Positions 34,898-44,275 are shown, counted from the stretch's first letter. The stretch: 64,000 nucleotides of DNA from Nonomuraea jabiensis (GCF_014204795.1 NZ_JACHMB010000001.1:8754501-8818500), one strand, 5' to 3'. Translations and numbers: made by a program. The notes: generated from the letters alone by a model not told the origin.

Positions 34898-34945
34898 TGA
34901 GCAATCGATTTCCAGAAAGGTAGGCGTCGGTGAGCTCATCGTCAA
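34898..34945 (-). promoter_or_regulatory. promoter and LacI operator of the CUT1 unit
   Basis: On the minus strand: TTGACG (34945-34940), 17 bases, TACCTT (34922-34917), then 6 bases before AATCGATT (34910-34903). The full operator-like site 34915-34898 reads TGGAAATCGATTGCTCA in its best part. This is the same layout, with the same distance from TACCTT to the core, as at 35427-35469, so both are probably genuine. Confidence 0.75.
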
Positions 34946-34971
34946 GAAGTTCCTGCTACGGCTTGCCAAAT

Positions 34972-34989
34972 CCGGGAATCGATATCTCC
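34972..34989. promoter_or_regulatory. weak LacI-like site
   Basis: CCGGGAATCGATATCTCC has core AATCGATA at 34977-34984, one base from consensus. It lies further upstream of the CUT1 promoter, where a second dimer could bind for looping. Suggestive only. Confidence 0.4.
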
Positions 34990-35036
34990 CCGAGACCTGC
35001 GAGCTCGCTCTGACGGCCCATCGGGCGTCACGATGC

Positions 35037-35124
35037 CCCGCCGCCCGCCGCCCGCCGCCCGCCGCCCGCCGCCCGCCGCCCGCCGCCCGCCGCCCGCCGC
35101 CCGCCGCCCGCCGCCCGCCGCCCG
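35037..35124. repeat. GC heptamer tandem repeat
   Basis: About twelve head-to-tail copies of CCCGCCG with no interruption between the divergent CUT1 and isomerase promoters. No gene is supported here; long frames through it are by-products of the repeat. Such arrays are prone to slippage and may act as a spacer between the two control regions. The rest of the 34862-35506 interval holds promoters and operators listed separately. Confidence 0.85.
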
Positions 35125-35383
35125 CGGTGCGGGAGGCGAAGGGGCCGGGTGTGGGAGGCCCTCAGGTGGAAGCGCAGCGCGCCGAAGGCGAGGGGGGAGG
35201 CGCCAGGCGGCGAAGTGGTCGGAGGGGGTTAGAAGGGCTGGAGGGGCCGGAGAGGCCGGGCGCCGTCGGGGTGGGCGGTGTGCTGGTGGGCGGCGTCGGT
35301 GGTGAACGTGTCGTGGACGAGGCGCGGCGGCTGCCTGGCCAGGCCCCGGCGGTGCGCCGGGGCGGGGCCTCAACATCAGCGTT

Positions 35384-35401
35384 CGAGAAATCGGTTCACC
35401 G
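35384..35401. promoter_or_regulatory. weak LacI-like site upstream of the isomerase promoter
   Basis: CGAGAAATCGGTTCACCG has core AATCGGTT at 35389-35396, one base off consensus. It is 30 bases before the -35 box of the isomerase operon. Could be an auxiliary operator. Confidence 0.4.
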
Positions 35402-35426
35402 TTGCGATTCTGTGATGTGAGCGGGA

Positions 35427-35489
35427 TTGACGGCCTCAAGGGTCAGATCTACCTTGAGGGAAATCGATTTCTGAGCAATCGATTTCTCA
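35427..35489 (+). promoter_or_regulatory. promoter with double LacI operator, isomerase operon
   Basis: TTGACG at 35427-35432, 17 bases, TACCTT at 35450-35455, then two operator sites: AATCGATT at 35462-35469 and TGAGCAATCGATTTCTCA at 35472-35489. The second is an almost perfect 18-base palindrome. The pair covers the likely transcription start region. A GGAGGA site and GTG start follow at 35495-35509. Confidence 0.8.
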
Positions 35490-35506
35490 GGCATGGAGGA
35501 CATACC

Positions 35507-36922
35507 GTGGCACGTATCGGAGTGCTGAGCATCTCGGACGGGCGGGACTTCGTCGCCCGCGATCTCGTGGAGCACATCACCCACGCCACCACCGCCCTCG
35601 CGGAGGCGTTGCGCAAGGAGGGCCACGAGGTCATCGTGGCGCCGGAGATCGTGTGGACCAACGAGCTGGCCACGTCGCAGGCGCGGTGGCTGGCCGATCG
35701 CCGGCCCGATCTGACCATCTTCAACTACGCGGTCTGGGCTTTCCCGCATTTCACCATGCTGGCCGCCGAGTCCACCCCAGGGCCGCTGCTGCTCATGGCG
35801 AACATCGATCCCGCGCAGCCCGGCATGGTCGGCATGCTCGCCGGCGGCGGCGGGCTGGACCAGATCGGCCGGGTGCACGCCCGCGCCTGGGGAGACATCG
35901 ATGACCCCGCCGTCAGGGAGCGCGTGCTGACCGAGGTGCGGGCCGCCCAGGCGGTCCGGGGCCTGCGCGGCTCGACGTTCGGCCGGATCGGCGGCCGGCC
36001 GATGGGCATGTACACCGCCGTCGCCAACACCGACCAGTGGATGCGTACGTTCGGCGTCGACGTCGAGGAGATCGACCAGTGGGAGATCGTCCGGCGGAGT
36101 GAGAACGCCTCCCAGGCGCGGGTCACCCAGGCCCGCCAGTGGCTCGAGGCCAAGGGGAACGTGCACTACGACGGCAAGCAGCTCACGCCGGACCTCCTCG
36201 AACGCCAGATCCGCACCTACTACGCGATGCGCGAGCTCATCGACGAGTGGAACCTGGACTTCTCCGGCATCAAGGGCCAGCCCGAGCTGACCACCCACTT
36301 CTGCACGATGGACCTCGCCGAGGCCTTCCTCAACGACCCGTACGACTGGGAGGGGCCGAAGGACACGCACGTCTGCGCCACCGAGGCCGACATGGACGGC
36401 GCGCTGACGATGCAGATCCTGAAGCTGCTGAGCGGCGACCCGGTGCTCTTCGCCGACGTCCGCCACTACCACGCGGACAAGGACGTCTGGGATCTGTGCA
36501 ACTCCGGCCAGCACGCCACCTGGTACGCGGCCAGGTCCGACGACCCCGAGGAGAACCTCGCCAGGACGCACTTCTACCCCGAGGTGTTCTTCTTCCCGGC
36601 CGGTGGCGCGAGCGTGCACCACCTGGCCGCGCCCGGCGCAGCCACGTTCGCCCGCCTCACCCGCAGGGACGGCCGCTACCGCATGCACGTGATGCGCGGC
36701 GACTTCGAGCTGTACGACGACGCGACCAACGAGGCGATGGCCCGGCAGTCCACGTTCGAGTGGCCGCACGCGTTTACCAGGCTGCACGTGCCGGCCACCG
36801 AATTCCTCGGGCGGTTCGGCTCCAACCACATCCATGCGGTCCCCGGCGACTACATCGCCGAGCTGGAAGCGGTCTGCAAGCAGCTGGGCGTCGAGTTCGA
36901 GGGGTTCGGCGATGCGGCTTAG
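35507..36922 (+). CDS. L-fucose/L-arabinose-isomerase-like enzyme
   Basis: 471 residues from GTG 35507 (GGAGGA 6 bases upstream). It starts ARIGVLSISDGRDFVARDLV and matches the short L-fucose/L-arabinose isomerase family, with metal-site candidates in GQPELTTHFCTMDLAEAFLN and the late His cluster (ASVHHLAA). L-fucose isomerases also convert D-arabinose to D-ribulose, which fits the GH172 setting. Cytoplasmic, no signal. It is the first gene of a six-gene operon and overlaps the secreted GH172 gene by 11 bases. L-arabinose or L-fucose as substrate cannot be ruled out. Confidence 0.75.
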   Translation: MARIGVLSISDGRDFVARDLVEHITHATTALAEALRKEGHEVIVAPEIVWTNELATSQARWLADRRPDLTIFNYAVWAFPHFTMLAAESTPGPLLLMANIDPAQPGMVGMLAGGGGLDQIGRVHARAWGDIDDPAVRERVLTEVRAAQAVRGLRGSTFGRIGGRPMGMYTAVANTDQWMRTFGVDVEEIDQWEIVRRSENASQARVTQARQWLEAKGNVHYDGKQLTPDLLERQIRTYYAMRELIDEWNLDFSGIKGQPELTTHFCTMDLAEAFLNDPYDWEGPKDTHVCATEADMDGALTMQILKLLSGDPVLFADVRHYHADKDVWDLCNSGQHATWYAARSDDPEENLARTHFYPEVFFFPAGGASVHHLAAPGAATFARLTRRDGRYRMHVMRGDFELYDDATNEAMARQSTFEWPHAFTRLHVPATEFLGRFGSNHIHAVPGDYIAELEAVCKQLGVEFEGFGDAA

Positions 36923-39314
36923 CCCTCTCCTCCTCGCGGCCGCGCTCGTCCTGGGCGGGTTGAGCGCACCGGCGCAGGCGCAGGCGAGCGCCAAGGGCCC
37001 CGTCGGGTGGGACGTCTACCGCAGGCTCGACCGGCTGCCCGAGCTGCCCGTCGGCGTGCAGACCAAGCAGTTCTCCAGCTTCGACCGCACCGGCGACAAC
37101 AACGACGGGTTCGAGGGCACGTACTCGTGCCTGAACACCACCGCGCAGGGCTGCGTGATCGCCGAGCACACCGGCGCCGGCGAGGTGCAGGCCATCTGGT
37201 TCACCAGGGACGGCGGCGACGTCAGCAGGACCGGCAGGATCACCGTCGAGCTCGACGGCAGGAAGGTGGTCGAGGCGAGCCTCCAGGATCTCGTGGACGG
37301 CAAGCTCGGCGCCCCCTTCGCCCACCCCCTCGTGGGCAACGCCGACCAGAGCTCCGGCGGCGTCTACGTCGAGGTGCCGATGCCGTTCACCCGCTCGATG
37401 CGCATCACCACCGAGCACAACCCGCTCTTCTACCACGTCAGCTACCGCACGTTCGCCGACGCCGAGGGCGTGAGCACGTTCGACCCCGCCGACCGGGCAC
37501 AGGACGTCATCGACCGGCTCAAGGCGGGCGGCGACCCCAAGCCCGCCGTCCCGGGCGCGCGCTCCCAGGACGCCGCGATCCGCCTGGCCCCCGGCCAGTC
37601 GGTACGGATTGCGCGCACCCAGGGCGCCGGCCTGCTGTCGGCGATCAGGCTGAGGCTCCCCCAGGCCGAGCAGGTGCTGCCGAGGACCGAGGCCGACGAG
37701 GGCCGGGCGTTCGGCCGGAACGGCTCCAGCGAGTTCACGGTGAAGATCGACCCCGCCAATGACGGCGTGCGGCTGACCAGGCGCATCGACCCGGCCATCG
37801 GCAGGCAGGCCGCCAAGGTGCTGGTGGACGGCCAGGAGGTGGCCCAGTGGCCGCCGAGCAAGCCGGGCGCCGCCGGGATGTGGGCCGACGAGGTCGTGGA
37901 CCTGCCGGCCAGTGCCACCAAGGGCAAATCGCAGATCACGATCAAGAACGTGTTCGTCTCGTCGGACCTCGACTACAACGAGTTCACGTACTGGGTGGAC
38001 AGCGCCGGCAAGCGTACCGACACCGTGGACGTGGGTGACGCGGCCGACGAGGCCGCGCATGACTACACGATCGTGGCGCAGACCTGGCAGGGCGAGCGGA
38101 CCTTCGCCTTCCCGATGGACCCGGCCCAGCTGGCAAGGATCAGGACGGCGCAGGAGATCCTGCAGGGGCTGCGGCTGCGGATCGCTTTCGACGGCCGGCG
38201 CACGGTCGACTCGCCGGTCGGGGAGTTCTTCGGCAGCGGGCACGCGATGCTGCCCGTCAAGTCGCTCATGTACGCCGTCGACGCCGCGACCAGCACGCTC
38301 AGCGCGTGGTGGCCGATGCCGTACCGGACGGGCGCGACGATCGAGCTGTTCAACGACTCCGGCCGCACGATCGAGGGCCAGGCGACGGTCACGTCAGCCA
38401 ACCGCCCCGTATCAGGAAATGTCGGATACTTCAGGACGCAGTCCCGTGCCGGCGGCACCACCCCCGGCACGAGCTGGCCCTTCCTGCGGGTCTCCGGCGC
38501 GCAGGGCAAGTTCGTCGGGATCAGCCACACCATGCGCGGCCCGGCCAACCGCAACTACCTGGAAGGCGACGAGCGCGTCCATGTGGACGGCTCGCGCACC
38601 CCGCAGATCCACGGCACCGGCACCGAGGACTTCTACCAGGCGGGCTGGTACTTCAACCGCGAGACCTTCAGCACCCCGTTCCACGGCAACACCGCCCACC
38701 TGGCCCCGGCGACCGGCTGCCCGGCGGACGACGACTGCACCGGCGCGTACCGGCTGATGATCGGCGACGCCGTGCCGTTCGCGGGCTCGCTGACGTTCGA
38801 CATCGAGCACGGCTGGACGAACGACGTCGAAGGCGTCTACTCCTCCACCGCCTACTGGTACGGCTCCGACCGCGCCGCGACGGCCCAGACGGACTCGCTG
38901 ACGGTCGGCGACCCGGCGAGCGAGCGGCAGCACCGCTACACCGGGCAGGGCGAGGTCACCACGCTGGAGTCGGCGTTCGAGGGCGACTTCAGGAACCCCG
39001 TCACGCTCAAGGCCACCCAGCGGGTCACGCAGGCCCCGGTCACGTTCAGGCTCGCGATCGACCGGGACAACCAGGGCGTCGAGCTGCGCCGTACGAGTGA
39101 CCAGAGCGTCGCCGGGCAGCACGCCGAGGTCACCGTCAACGGGCGGCGGCTGGCCGACTGGGTGCAGCCGCTGGGCAACCGGAGCCGCAGGTGGCTGGAG
39201 GACGTCTACCAGATCCCGGCGGGCGTCACCCGCGGGCAGCGGGAGATCACCGTCCGGCTGGCCCCGAAGACCCCCTGGTCGGCGGCCTCCTACACGGCGT
39301 GGAGCCTCCGGTGA
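36912..39314 (+). CDS. secreted GH172 (DUF2961) glycoside hydrolase
   Basis: 800 residues with a Sec signal (MRLSPLLLAAALVLGGLSAP, cleavage after AQA). The catalytic parts are YLEGDERVHVDG (Glu551) and HGTGTEDFYQAGWYF (Glu572), spaced as in GH172. A jelly-roll-like insert at about 275-380 (GVRLTRRIDPAIGRQAAKV) resembles the C-terminal region (GVELRRTSDQSVAGQHAEV), so the protein carries two copies of that accessory fold. It is a paralogue of the GH172 at 51705 but lacks FG-GAP repeats. It should release sugar outside the cell for the CUT2 importer encoded next. Confidence 0.85.
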   Translation: MRLSPLLLAAALVLGGLSAPAQAQASAKGPVGWDVYRRLDRLPELPVGVQTKQFSSFDRTGDNNDGFEGTYSCLNTTAQGCVIAEHTGAGEVQAIWFTRDGGDVSRTGRITVELDGRKVVEASLQDLVDGKLGAPFAHPLVGNADQSSGGVYVEVPMPFTRSMRITTEHNPLFYHVSYRTFADAEGVSTFDPADRAQDVIDRLKAGGDPKPAVPGARSQDAAIRLAPGQSVRIARTQGAGLLSAIRLRLPQAEQVLPRTEADEGRAFGRNGSSEFTVKIDPANDGVRLTRRIDPAIGRQAAKVLVDGQEVAQWPPSKPGAAGMWADEVVDLPASATKGKSQITIKNVFVSSDLDYNEFTYWVDSAGKRTDTVDVGDAADEAAHDYTIVAQTWQGERTFAFPMDPAQLARIRTAQEILQGLRLRIAFDGRRTVDSPVGEFFGSGHAMLPVKSLMYAVDAATSTLSAWWPMPYRTGATIELFNDSGRTIEGQATVTSANRPVSGNVGYFRTQSRAGGTTPGTSWPFLRVSGAQGKFVGISHTMRGPANRNYLEGDERVHVDGSRTPQIHGTGTEDFYQAGWYFNRETFSTPFHGNTAHLAPATGCPADDDCTGAYRLMIGDAVPFAGSLTFDIEHGWTNDVEGVYSSTAYWYGSDRAATAQTDSLTVGDPASERQHRYTGQGEVTTLESAFEGDFRNPVTLKATQRVTQAPVTFRLAIDRDNQGVELRRTSDQSVAGQHAEVTVNGRRLADWVQPLGNRSRRWLEDVYQIPAGVTRGQREITVRLAPKTPWSAASYTAWSLR

Positions 39315-40816
39315 CCACCGTCCTGGCGATGCGGGCCATCGGCAAGTCCTTCCCCGGCGTGCGGGCCCTCGACGGGGTGTCGATCACCGTGGCGGAGGGC
39401 GAGGTGGTGGCCCTGCTCGGGGAGAACGGCGCCGGCAAGTCCACGCTCATGAACATCCTGGCCGGAGTGTTCAAGGACTACGAGGGCGAGATCGAGATCG
39501 GCGGCGAGGTCGCCCACATCCACTCGCCCAAGGACGCGCGGCGGCACGGGATCGCCATGATCCACCAGGAGCTCAACCTGGTGCCCGAGCTGTCCGTCGC
39601 GGACAACATCTTCCTCGGCCGGGAACGCGCGATCCTCGACCGCGGGGCCACCGAGGCCCGCACCGCCGAGCTGCTGCGCGGCCTCGGGCTCGACCTGTCG
39701 CCGGGCACGCTCGTCAAACAGTGCAAGATCGCCGAACGCCAGCTCATCGAGGTGGCCAAGGCCCTGTCGCAGAACGTCCGCGTCCTGGTCATGGACGAGC
39801 CCACCTCGGCCCTGGCCGACGCGGAGGTGCGCCGGCTGTACGAGGTCATCCGCGACCTGACCGGGCGCGGCGTGGCCGTCATCTACATCTCGCACCGGCT
39901 GGAGGAACTGCAGGAGATCGCCGACCGGGTCGTCGTGCTGCGCGACGGCCAGTACATCGGCGAGCGCACCGGCATCAACCGGGACGAGCTCATTCAGATG
40001 ATGGTCGGCCGCCCTCTGGGCGAGATGTTCCCGCGCGCCGACGGCGACACCGAAGGTGAGGAGTTGCTGCGGGTCGAGGGGCTCTGCGTGCCGGGGGATC
40101 GGGACACCGGGCGCACGGCGCTACGGGACATCTCGCTGACGGTGCGCAGCGGGGAGATCGTCGGCGTGGCCGGGCTCATGGGCGCCGGGCGCAGCGAACT
40201 GCTCGAATCGATCTTCGGCGCGCACCGGCCGTCGGCGGGAGCGATCAGCCTGCATGGCGCGCCGTACCGTCCCAGGAGCCCCAAGCAGGCGATCGACCGG
40301 GGTGTCGCGCTGGTCGCCGAGGACCGCAAAGCGCAGAGCCTCGTGCTGGGGAACAGCGTGGCCTTCAACGCGAGCCTGTCATCGCTCGGGCGGTACCTGC
40401 GGTTCTGGACCGTGGACCGGCGGCGCGAGGGCACGGCCGTCGAGCAGCAGGTGCGCGCGCTGCGGGTCAAGACGCCCGGACTGCGCTTCACCGTCGGCAA
40501 CCTCTCGGGCGGCAACCAGCAGAAGGTCGTGCTGGCCAAGTGGCTGCTCACGGCGCCCTCGCTGATCCTCATGGACGAGCCCACGCGCGGCATCGACGTG
40601 GGCGCCAAGGCGGAGATCCACGCGCTCATGTCGTCGCTGGCCGCCGAGGGCAAGGGCGTGCTCGTGGCCTCCTCCGAGCTGCCCGAGCTGCTCGCCATGT
40701 GCGACCGGATCCTCGTGCTGTGCGAGGGCCGCATCACCGCCGAGTTCCCGAGGGGGCAGGCCACGCAGGAGGCGATTCTCGAGGCCGCCATGGCAAGACA
40801 GCAGGAGACGATGTGA
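39311..40816 (+). CDS. CUT2 sugar ABC transporter ATPase (RbsA/XylG type)
   Basis: 501 residues with two ATPase domains. The first has Walker A GENGAGKST, a divergent signature in CKIAERQLIEVAKAL and Walker B VLVMDEPTSAL; the second has GLMGAGRSELL (degenerate A), LSGGNQQKVVLAKWL and LILMDEPTRGIDVGAK. The start GTG 39311 overlaps the GH172 stop (GTGA). With the next two genes it is a monosaccharide importer. Confidence 0.92.
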   Translation: MTTVLAMRAIGKSFPGVRALDGVSITVAEGEVVALLGENGAGKSTLMNILAGVFKDYEGEIEIGGEVAHIHSPKDARRHGIAMIHQELNLVPELSVADNIFLGRERAILDRGATEARTAELLRGLGLDLSPGTLVKQCKIAERQLIEVAKALSQNVRVLVMDEPTSALADAEVRRLYEVIRDLTGRGVAVIYISHRLEELQEIADRVVVLRDGQYIGERTGINRDELIQMMVGRPLGEMFPRADGDTEGEELLRVEGLCVPGDRDTGRTALRDISLTVRSGEIVGVAGLMGAGRSELLESIFGAHRPSAGAISLHGAPYRPRSPKQAIDRGVALVAEDRKAQSLVLGNSVAFNASLSSLGRYLRFWTVDRRREGTAVEQQVRALRVKTPGLRFTVGNLSGGNQQKVVLAKWLLTAPSLILMDEPTRGIDVGAKAEIHALMSSLAAEGKGVLVASSELPELLAMCDRILVLCEGRITAEFPRGQATQEAILEAAMARQQETM

Positions 40817-41868
40817 CAACCGTGAAGACCGCGCCGCCCGTGAAGGCGCCGGGCGAGAGCCGGATGCGGCGCACGCTCTCCGCCCTCGGGGCCGCGCAGG
40901 CGTACATCGGCCTGGTGCTGATCCTCGCCGTCGGGATCGCCACCAAGGGCGAGATGTTCCTGAACGAGACCAACCTCACCAACGCCATCGGCGCCTTCGC
41001 CTCCCGCGGCATCCTGGCGGTCGGCGTCACGCTGGTGATCCTGACCGGCGGCATCGACCTGTCCGTGGGGTCGCTGCTGGGCATCGCGTCGATGACGGCC
41101 GCGATGATGCTCGCCAAGTTCTCGCTGGAGCCGTGGCAGATCGTGCCGGTCTGCATGGTGGTGGGAGCCCTCTTCGGGTTCCTGAACGGCGCCGGCACGG
41201 CCTGGCTGCGCATCCAGTCGTTCGTCATGACCCTGGCCATGCTCTCGGTCGTACGCGGGCTCGACCGGCAGGTCAGCGACAACGTCAGCGTCGGCACCCA
41301 GATCGCCGGGCCCGACGGGAAGCTGACGCCGCAGGCGGAGGCGTTCCAGCTGTTCGGCACGCCCGGGCACAACCTGTTCGATCGCATTTACTATCCGGTG
41401 CTGGCCTTCATCGTGGTCTGCGTCGTCTTCCACCTGATCCTGACGAAGACCCGGTTCGGCCGGCACGTGTACGCCGTCGGCGGCAACCCCACCGCCGCCC
41501 GGCTGTCCGGTGTCAACGTCACCGCGGTCACGATCGCCGTCTTCACGCTGTCCGGCATGCTCGCCGGCTTCGCCGGACCGATCGACGCCGCCTACAGCGC
41601 CTCGGCCGACCCCCAGGCCGGGCAGTCGTTCGAGCTGGACGCCATCGCCGCCGCCGTCATCGGCGGAGCGTCGCTGGCGGGCGGCAAGGGCACCATCGCC
41701 GGCACGTTCGTCGGGGCGCTCATCCTGACGCTCCTGGACAACGTGCTCGGCCTCAACGCGGTCAGCGACAACTGGCAGCTCGTCATCAAGGGACTGATCG
41801 TCGTCGTGGCGGTCGTCCTGCAGCGTCCCGATCTCTTCAAGATCTTCCGAGGAGGGTCTCGATCATGA
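40813..41868 (+). CDS. CUT2 sugar ABC transporter permease (RbsC type)
   Basis: 351 residues, eight to ten helices. The family motif TLVILTGGIDLSVGSLLGIA is clear, as are GGNPTAARLSGVNV and ELDAIAAAVIGGASLAGGKG. GTG 40813 overlaps the ATPase stop. It forms the membrane channel of the CUT2 importer. Its own stop overlaps the binding-protein start by ATGA. Confidence 0.92.
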   Translation: MTTVKTAPPVKAPGESRMRRTLSALGAAQAYIGLVLILAVGIATKGEMFLNETNLTNAIGAFASRGILAVGVTLVILTGGIDLSVGSLLGIASMTAAMMLAKFSLEPWQIVPVCMVVGALFGFLNGAGTAWLRIQSFVMTLAMLSVVRGLDRQVSDNVSVGTQIAGPDGKLTPQAEAFQLFGTPGHNLFDRIYYPVLAFIVVCVVFHLILTKTRFGRHVYAVGGNPTAARLSGVNVTAVTIAVFTLSGMLAGFAGPIDAAYSASADPQAGQSFELDAIAAAVIGGASLAGGKGTIAGTFVGALILTLLDNVLGLNAVSDNWQLVIKGLIVVVAVVLQRPDLFKIFRGGSRS

Positions 41869-42836
41869 AGAAGACCATCACCATCGCGCTGTGCGCGCTC
41901 CTGGCGGCCGCGTGCGCGTCCAAGGCGCCCGCGCCGTCGGCGTCGTCAGGCGAGAAGAAGAAGTTCGTGGTCGGCTATTCGCAGTCGAACAACGCCGAGC
42001 CGTACCGGGCGCAGCTCAACCTGCAGTTGCAGCACTTTTTGAAGAAATATCCGGACATCGAGTTGCTGCCGATCGCCGACGCCAAGCAGTCGAGCGCCAC
42101 GCAGGTCTCCCAGGTCCAGAACTTCATCACCCAGAAGGTCGACGCGCTCATCGTCTCGCCCACCGAGCCCGCGCCGCTGACGGCGGCCGTGCAGCAGGCG
42201 TGCGACGCCAAGATCCCCGTGATCGTCCTCGACCGCACGGTGAACACCGACTGCTACACCGCCTTCATCGGCGGCGACAACGTGCTCATCGGCAGGAAGG
42301 CGGGGGAGGAGGCGGTCCGGCTCCTGCCGGACGGCGGCAACGTCGTCGAGCTGCGCGGCATCATGTCCAACCAGCCGCAGATCGACCGCGACAAGGGCTT
42401 CCGCGAGGCCGTCGCGGCCAATCCCAAGATCAAGATCATCGCCGACCGCGAGGGCAAGTGGCTGAAGGAGCAGGCCACCCCGATCATGCAGCAGTGGCTC
42501 GCCCAGCACCAGCAGATCGACCTCGTGTACGGGCACAACGATCCCATGGCGCTGGGCGCGTACCTGGCGGCCCAGGCGGCGGGCAGGGCCGACAAGATCA
42601 AGTTCATCGGCATCGACGGCCTGGCCATCCCCGACGGCGGCATCCGCGCGGTCCAGCTCGGCCAGCTCTCGGCCACGTTCATCTATCCGACGGGCGCGCA
42701 GGAGGCGGCCGACACCGTCAACAAGGTCCTGCACGGCCAGCAGGTCGACAAGAAGCAGGTGCTCGGCACGACGCAGGTCACCAAGGACAACGCGGCCGAG
42801 CTCTACAAGCAGTTCGACCTGTCGGGGCAGAACTGA
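41865..42836 (+). CDS. CUT2 sugar-binding lipoprotein (RbsB type)
   Basis: 323 residues; ATG 41865 with GAGGAGGG upstream. Lipobox LLAAAC gives a lipoprotein. The mature protein begins FVVGYSQSNNAEPYRAQLN and has DALIVSPTEPAPLTAAVQQA and IPVIVLDRTVNTDCYTAFIG, typical of monosaccharide-binding proteins. Preference for a furanose or pyranose pentose cannot be read from sequence. The stop and the kinase start share one base (TGATG). Confidence 0.9.
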   Translation: MKKTITIALCALLAAACASKAPAPSASSGEKKKFVVGYSQSNNAEPYRAQLNLQLQHFLKKYPDIELLPIADAKQSSATQVSQVQNFITQKVDALIVSPTEPAPLTAAVQQACDAKIPVIVLDRTVNTDCYTAFIGGDNVLIGRKAGEEAVRLLPDGGNVVELRGIMSNQPQIDRDKGFREAVAANPKIKIIADREGKWLKEQATPIMQQWLAQHQQIDLVYGHNDPMALGAYLAAQAAGRADKIKFIGIDGLAIPDGGIRAVQLGQLSATFIYPTGAQEAADTVNKVLHGQQVDKKQVLGTTQVTKDNAAELYKQFDLSGQN

Positions 42837-44275
42837 TGTTCCTCGGAATCGACATCGGCACCTCCAGCTCCAAGGGGGTGCTCGTGGCGGCCGACGGCAC
42901 GGTCGTGGCGACGGCGGTCCGCGAACACCGCACCGCCACGCCGCGGCCGGGCTGGTTCGAGCACTCGGCGCAGGACGTCTGGTGGGCCGACTTCACCTCG
43001 ATCGTGGCGGAGCTGGCCCGCCCGGACGTCGCCGCCGTCGGGCTGAGCGGGATCGGGCCGTGCGTGCTGCCCTGCGCGCAGGACGGCACGCCGCTGCGGC
43101 CCGCGATCCTGTACGGCGTGGACACCCGGGCCACCGCCGAGATCGCGGCGCAGACTTCCCGGTACGGCGCCTCCGCGATCCTGGAGCGGTGCGGGTCCCC
43201 GCTGACCTCCCAGGCGGTGGGGCCGAAGCTGGAGTGGCTGCGCGTTCACGAGCCCGAGGTGTGGGCGCGCACGCGGCGGATCTTCATGGCGCACTCGTGG
43301 CTGGCGTACCGGCTGACCGGCGCGTACGTGCTGGACCATCATGCGGCCAGCCAGTGCACCCCCTTGTACGACACCCGGGCCCATGAGTGGATCACCGACT
43401 GGGACCTCTTCCCCGAGCTGGAGCTGCCCGCGCTGGCATGGAGCGGCGACGTCGTCGGCACCGTGACCGAGGCGGCCGCGGCCACCACCGGGCTTCCGGC
43501 GGGGATCCCGGTGGTCGCGGGGACGATCGACGCGTGGGCCGAGGCGCTGAGCGTGGGGGTGAGCTCGCCGGGCGACGTCATGCTCATGTACGGGACGACG
43601 ATGTTCCTGGTCGAGGTGCTGGCCTCGCGGGCCGTCTCGCCGCGGTTGTGGGGGACCGCAGGGGTGTCGCCGGGGACGTACAACCTGGCGGCGGGGATGG
43701 CCACGTCGGGCGCGGTCACCGGGTGGCTGCGCGACCTGACCGGCGCCTCGTTCGAGTCGCTCACGGCCGAGGCCGCGGCGGTGGGGCGCGGGGCGGAAGG
43801 GCTGCTCATGCTCCCCTACTTCGCGGGAGAGCGCACGCCTCTGTTCGACCCGGACGCGCGGGGCACGCTCATCGGCCTGACGCTGCGGCACGGGCGCGGC
43901 CACCTGTACCGGGCCGCGCTGGAGGCGACCGCCTTCGGGGTGCTGCACAACCTGGAGGCCATGCGTTCGGCGGGCGGTTCGGCCAAGCGGCTGGTCGCGG
44001 TGGGCGGCGGCACGAAGGGCGGGCTGTGGACGCAGATCGTGTCCGACGTGCTCCAGCAGGCGCAGGTCCTCCCCGCCCACACGGTGGGCGCCGCTTTCGG
44101 CGACGCCATGCTGGCGGCGCAGGCGTGCGGCGTCTCGTGTGCGGGCTGGAACCCGGTGGCGTCCGTCGTGGAGCCCGACCCGGCCGCCGCCGAGGACTAC
44201 GCGCGGTTGTACGGGCTCTACCGTGACCTGTACGACTCCACCTCCCACATCGCCCACGAGCTCGCGAGCCGTTAA
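42836..44275 (+). CDS. FGGY-family carbohydrate kinase
   Basis: 479 residues. The first phosphate-binding loop is GIDIGTSSSKGVLV; the family signature later reads GGGTKGGLWTQIVSDVLQQ and the middle has GTIDAWAEALSVG and LMLPYFAGERTPLFDPDARG. FGGY kinases phosphorylate xylulose, ribulose, gluconate and others; after an arabinose/fucose isomerase a ketopentose such as D-ribulose is the likely substrate. Last gene of the operon; its 3' end overlaps the convergent LacI gene by 4 bases. Confidence 0.88.
   Translation: MFLGIDIGTSSSKGVLVAADGTVVATAVREHRTATPRPGWFEHSAQDVWWADFTSIVAELARPDVAAVGLSGIGPCVLPCAQDGTPLRPAILYGVDTRATAEIAAQTSRYGASAILERCGSPLTSQAVGPKLEWLRVHEPEVWARTRRIFMAHSWLAYRLTGAYVLDHHAASQCTPLYDTRAHEWITDWDLFPELELPALAWSGDVVGTVTEAAAATTGLPAGIPVVAGTIDAWAEALSVGVSSPGDVMLMYGTTMFLVEVLASRAVSPRLWGTAGVSPGTYNLAAGMATSGAVTGWLRDLTGASFESLTAEAAAVGRGAEGLLMLPYFAGERTPLFDPDARGTLIGLTLRHGRGHLYRAALEATAFGVLHNLEAMRSAGGSAKRLVAVGGGTKGGLWTQIVSDVLQQAQVLPAHTVGAAFGDAMLAAQACGVSCAGWNPVASVVEPDPAAAEDYARLYGLYRDLYDSTSHIAHELASR

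Noticed and set aside
35037..35124. CRISPR-like array
   Set aside because: Units are 7 bases with no spacers and no cas genes nearby; simple tandem repeat.
34942..35439. Pro/Arg-rich frames through the heptamer repeat
   Set aside because: They result from the 7-base tandem repeat and lack ribosome sites; no protein supported.
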